NCBI GenBank assembly: GCA_937898195.1
Contig: CALEJD010000109.1
Location: 1 to 21,960, forward strand
DNA from: an uncultured Clostridia bacterium
Lineage (GTDB): Bacteria; Bacillota; Clostridia; Oscillospirales; Acutalibacteraceae
Length of the DNA stretch: 21,960 nucleotides
Direction of reading: 5' to 3'
The notes below the pieces were generated by a model. That model saw only the letters and a list, made by a program, of their open reading frames with translations. It was not told the DNA's origin and made no database searches. Shown piece after piece: positions 21,895 through 21,960 of the stretch. Both the position numbers and the translations under genes were made by a program. The stretch's first letter is position 1. Every line of letters starts with the position of its first letter.

Positions 21895-21955
21895 GTTTAT
21901 CAAAATTGAATTTGTCGAACAGACAATTCGTAGGGGTCGGCGTCTCGACGACCCG
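21886..21955 (+). repeat. Dispersed repeat, right copy flanking the XRE locus
   Basis: Same order as the copy at 21178: CGGTATTTTGTTTATCAAAA, TTGAATTTGTCG, then AATTCGTAGGGGTCGGCGTC..GACCCG. It lies 708 bases from the left copy, in the same orientation, and may continue beyond the window edge. Confidence 0.88.
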
Positions 21956-21960
21956 TTGTG

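Overview
The window is AT-rich DNA from a low-GC, Gram-positive, endospore-lineage anaerobe, most likely a gut Clostridia/Oscillospirales-type bacterium. The evidence is a spoVT orthologue, an oxygen-independent sulfatase-maturing radical SAM enzyme, sigma-A promoters with AGGAGG-type ribosome sites, and a glycine riboswitch and a yybP-ykoY riboswitch of the Firmicutes type. No rRNA, tRNA, CRISPR array, transposase or prophage module is visible. The species call is inference.

Layout. (1) 1-2030: a minus-strand operon, phosphoesterase - nagA - small membrane protein, with a possible gene end on the plus strand at the left edge. (2) 2054-3011: three small overlapping plus-strand genes of unknown function, closed by a terminator. 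(3) 3024-6225: two tandem AGCS amino-acid:Na+ symporters. The first has its own promoter; the second has a separate promoter and a singlet glycine riboswitch with a terminator. (4) 6234-9498: a membrane-anchored Cys-type sulfatase and its anaerobic maturase (anSME), minus strand. (5) 9513-11229: a VanY-like carboxypeptidase and a PlsC-like acyltransferase, minus strand. (6) 11311-12395: a membrane-anchored protein with a Gly-Ser-Thr repeat linker. (7) 12398-13371: spoVT, preceded by a GC-rich inverted-repeat element and a repeat-rich intergenic stretch. (8) 13372-18225: two head-to-head ECF sigma cassettes. The minus one encodes sigma, a DUF4367-like membrane anti-sigma and a secreted protein. 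The plus one encodes sigma, a transmembrane protein with an extracellular beta-propeller, and a small membrane protein. (9) 18248-21188: a yybP-ykoY (Mn2+) riboswitch and a P2-type cation ATPase. (10) 21178-21960: a small divergent locus (DUF6809-like protein and XRE repressor) lying between two direct copies of a repeat of about 70 bp.

Common themes are envelope biology (carboxypeptidase, acyltransferase, sulfatase, two sigma/anti-sigma systems) and ligand-controlled transport (glycine, Mn2+). The most notable items are the ECF sigma coupled to a transmembrane beta-propeller, the LtaS-shaped but cysteine-type sulfatase with its maturase, the three-gene unknown cluster, the singlet glycine riboswitch with a degenerate upstream half, and the dispersed GC-rich repeats around spoVT and the XRE locus. 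Promoters and hairpins were found by eye; no energies, alignments or database searches were run.
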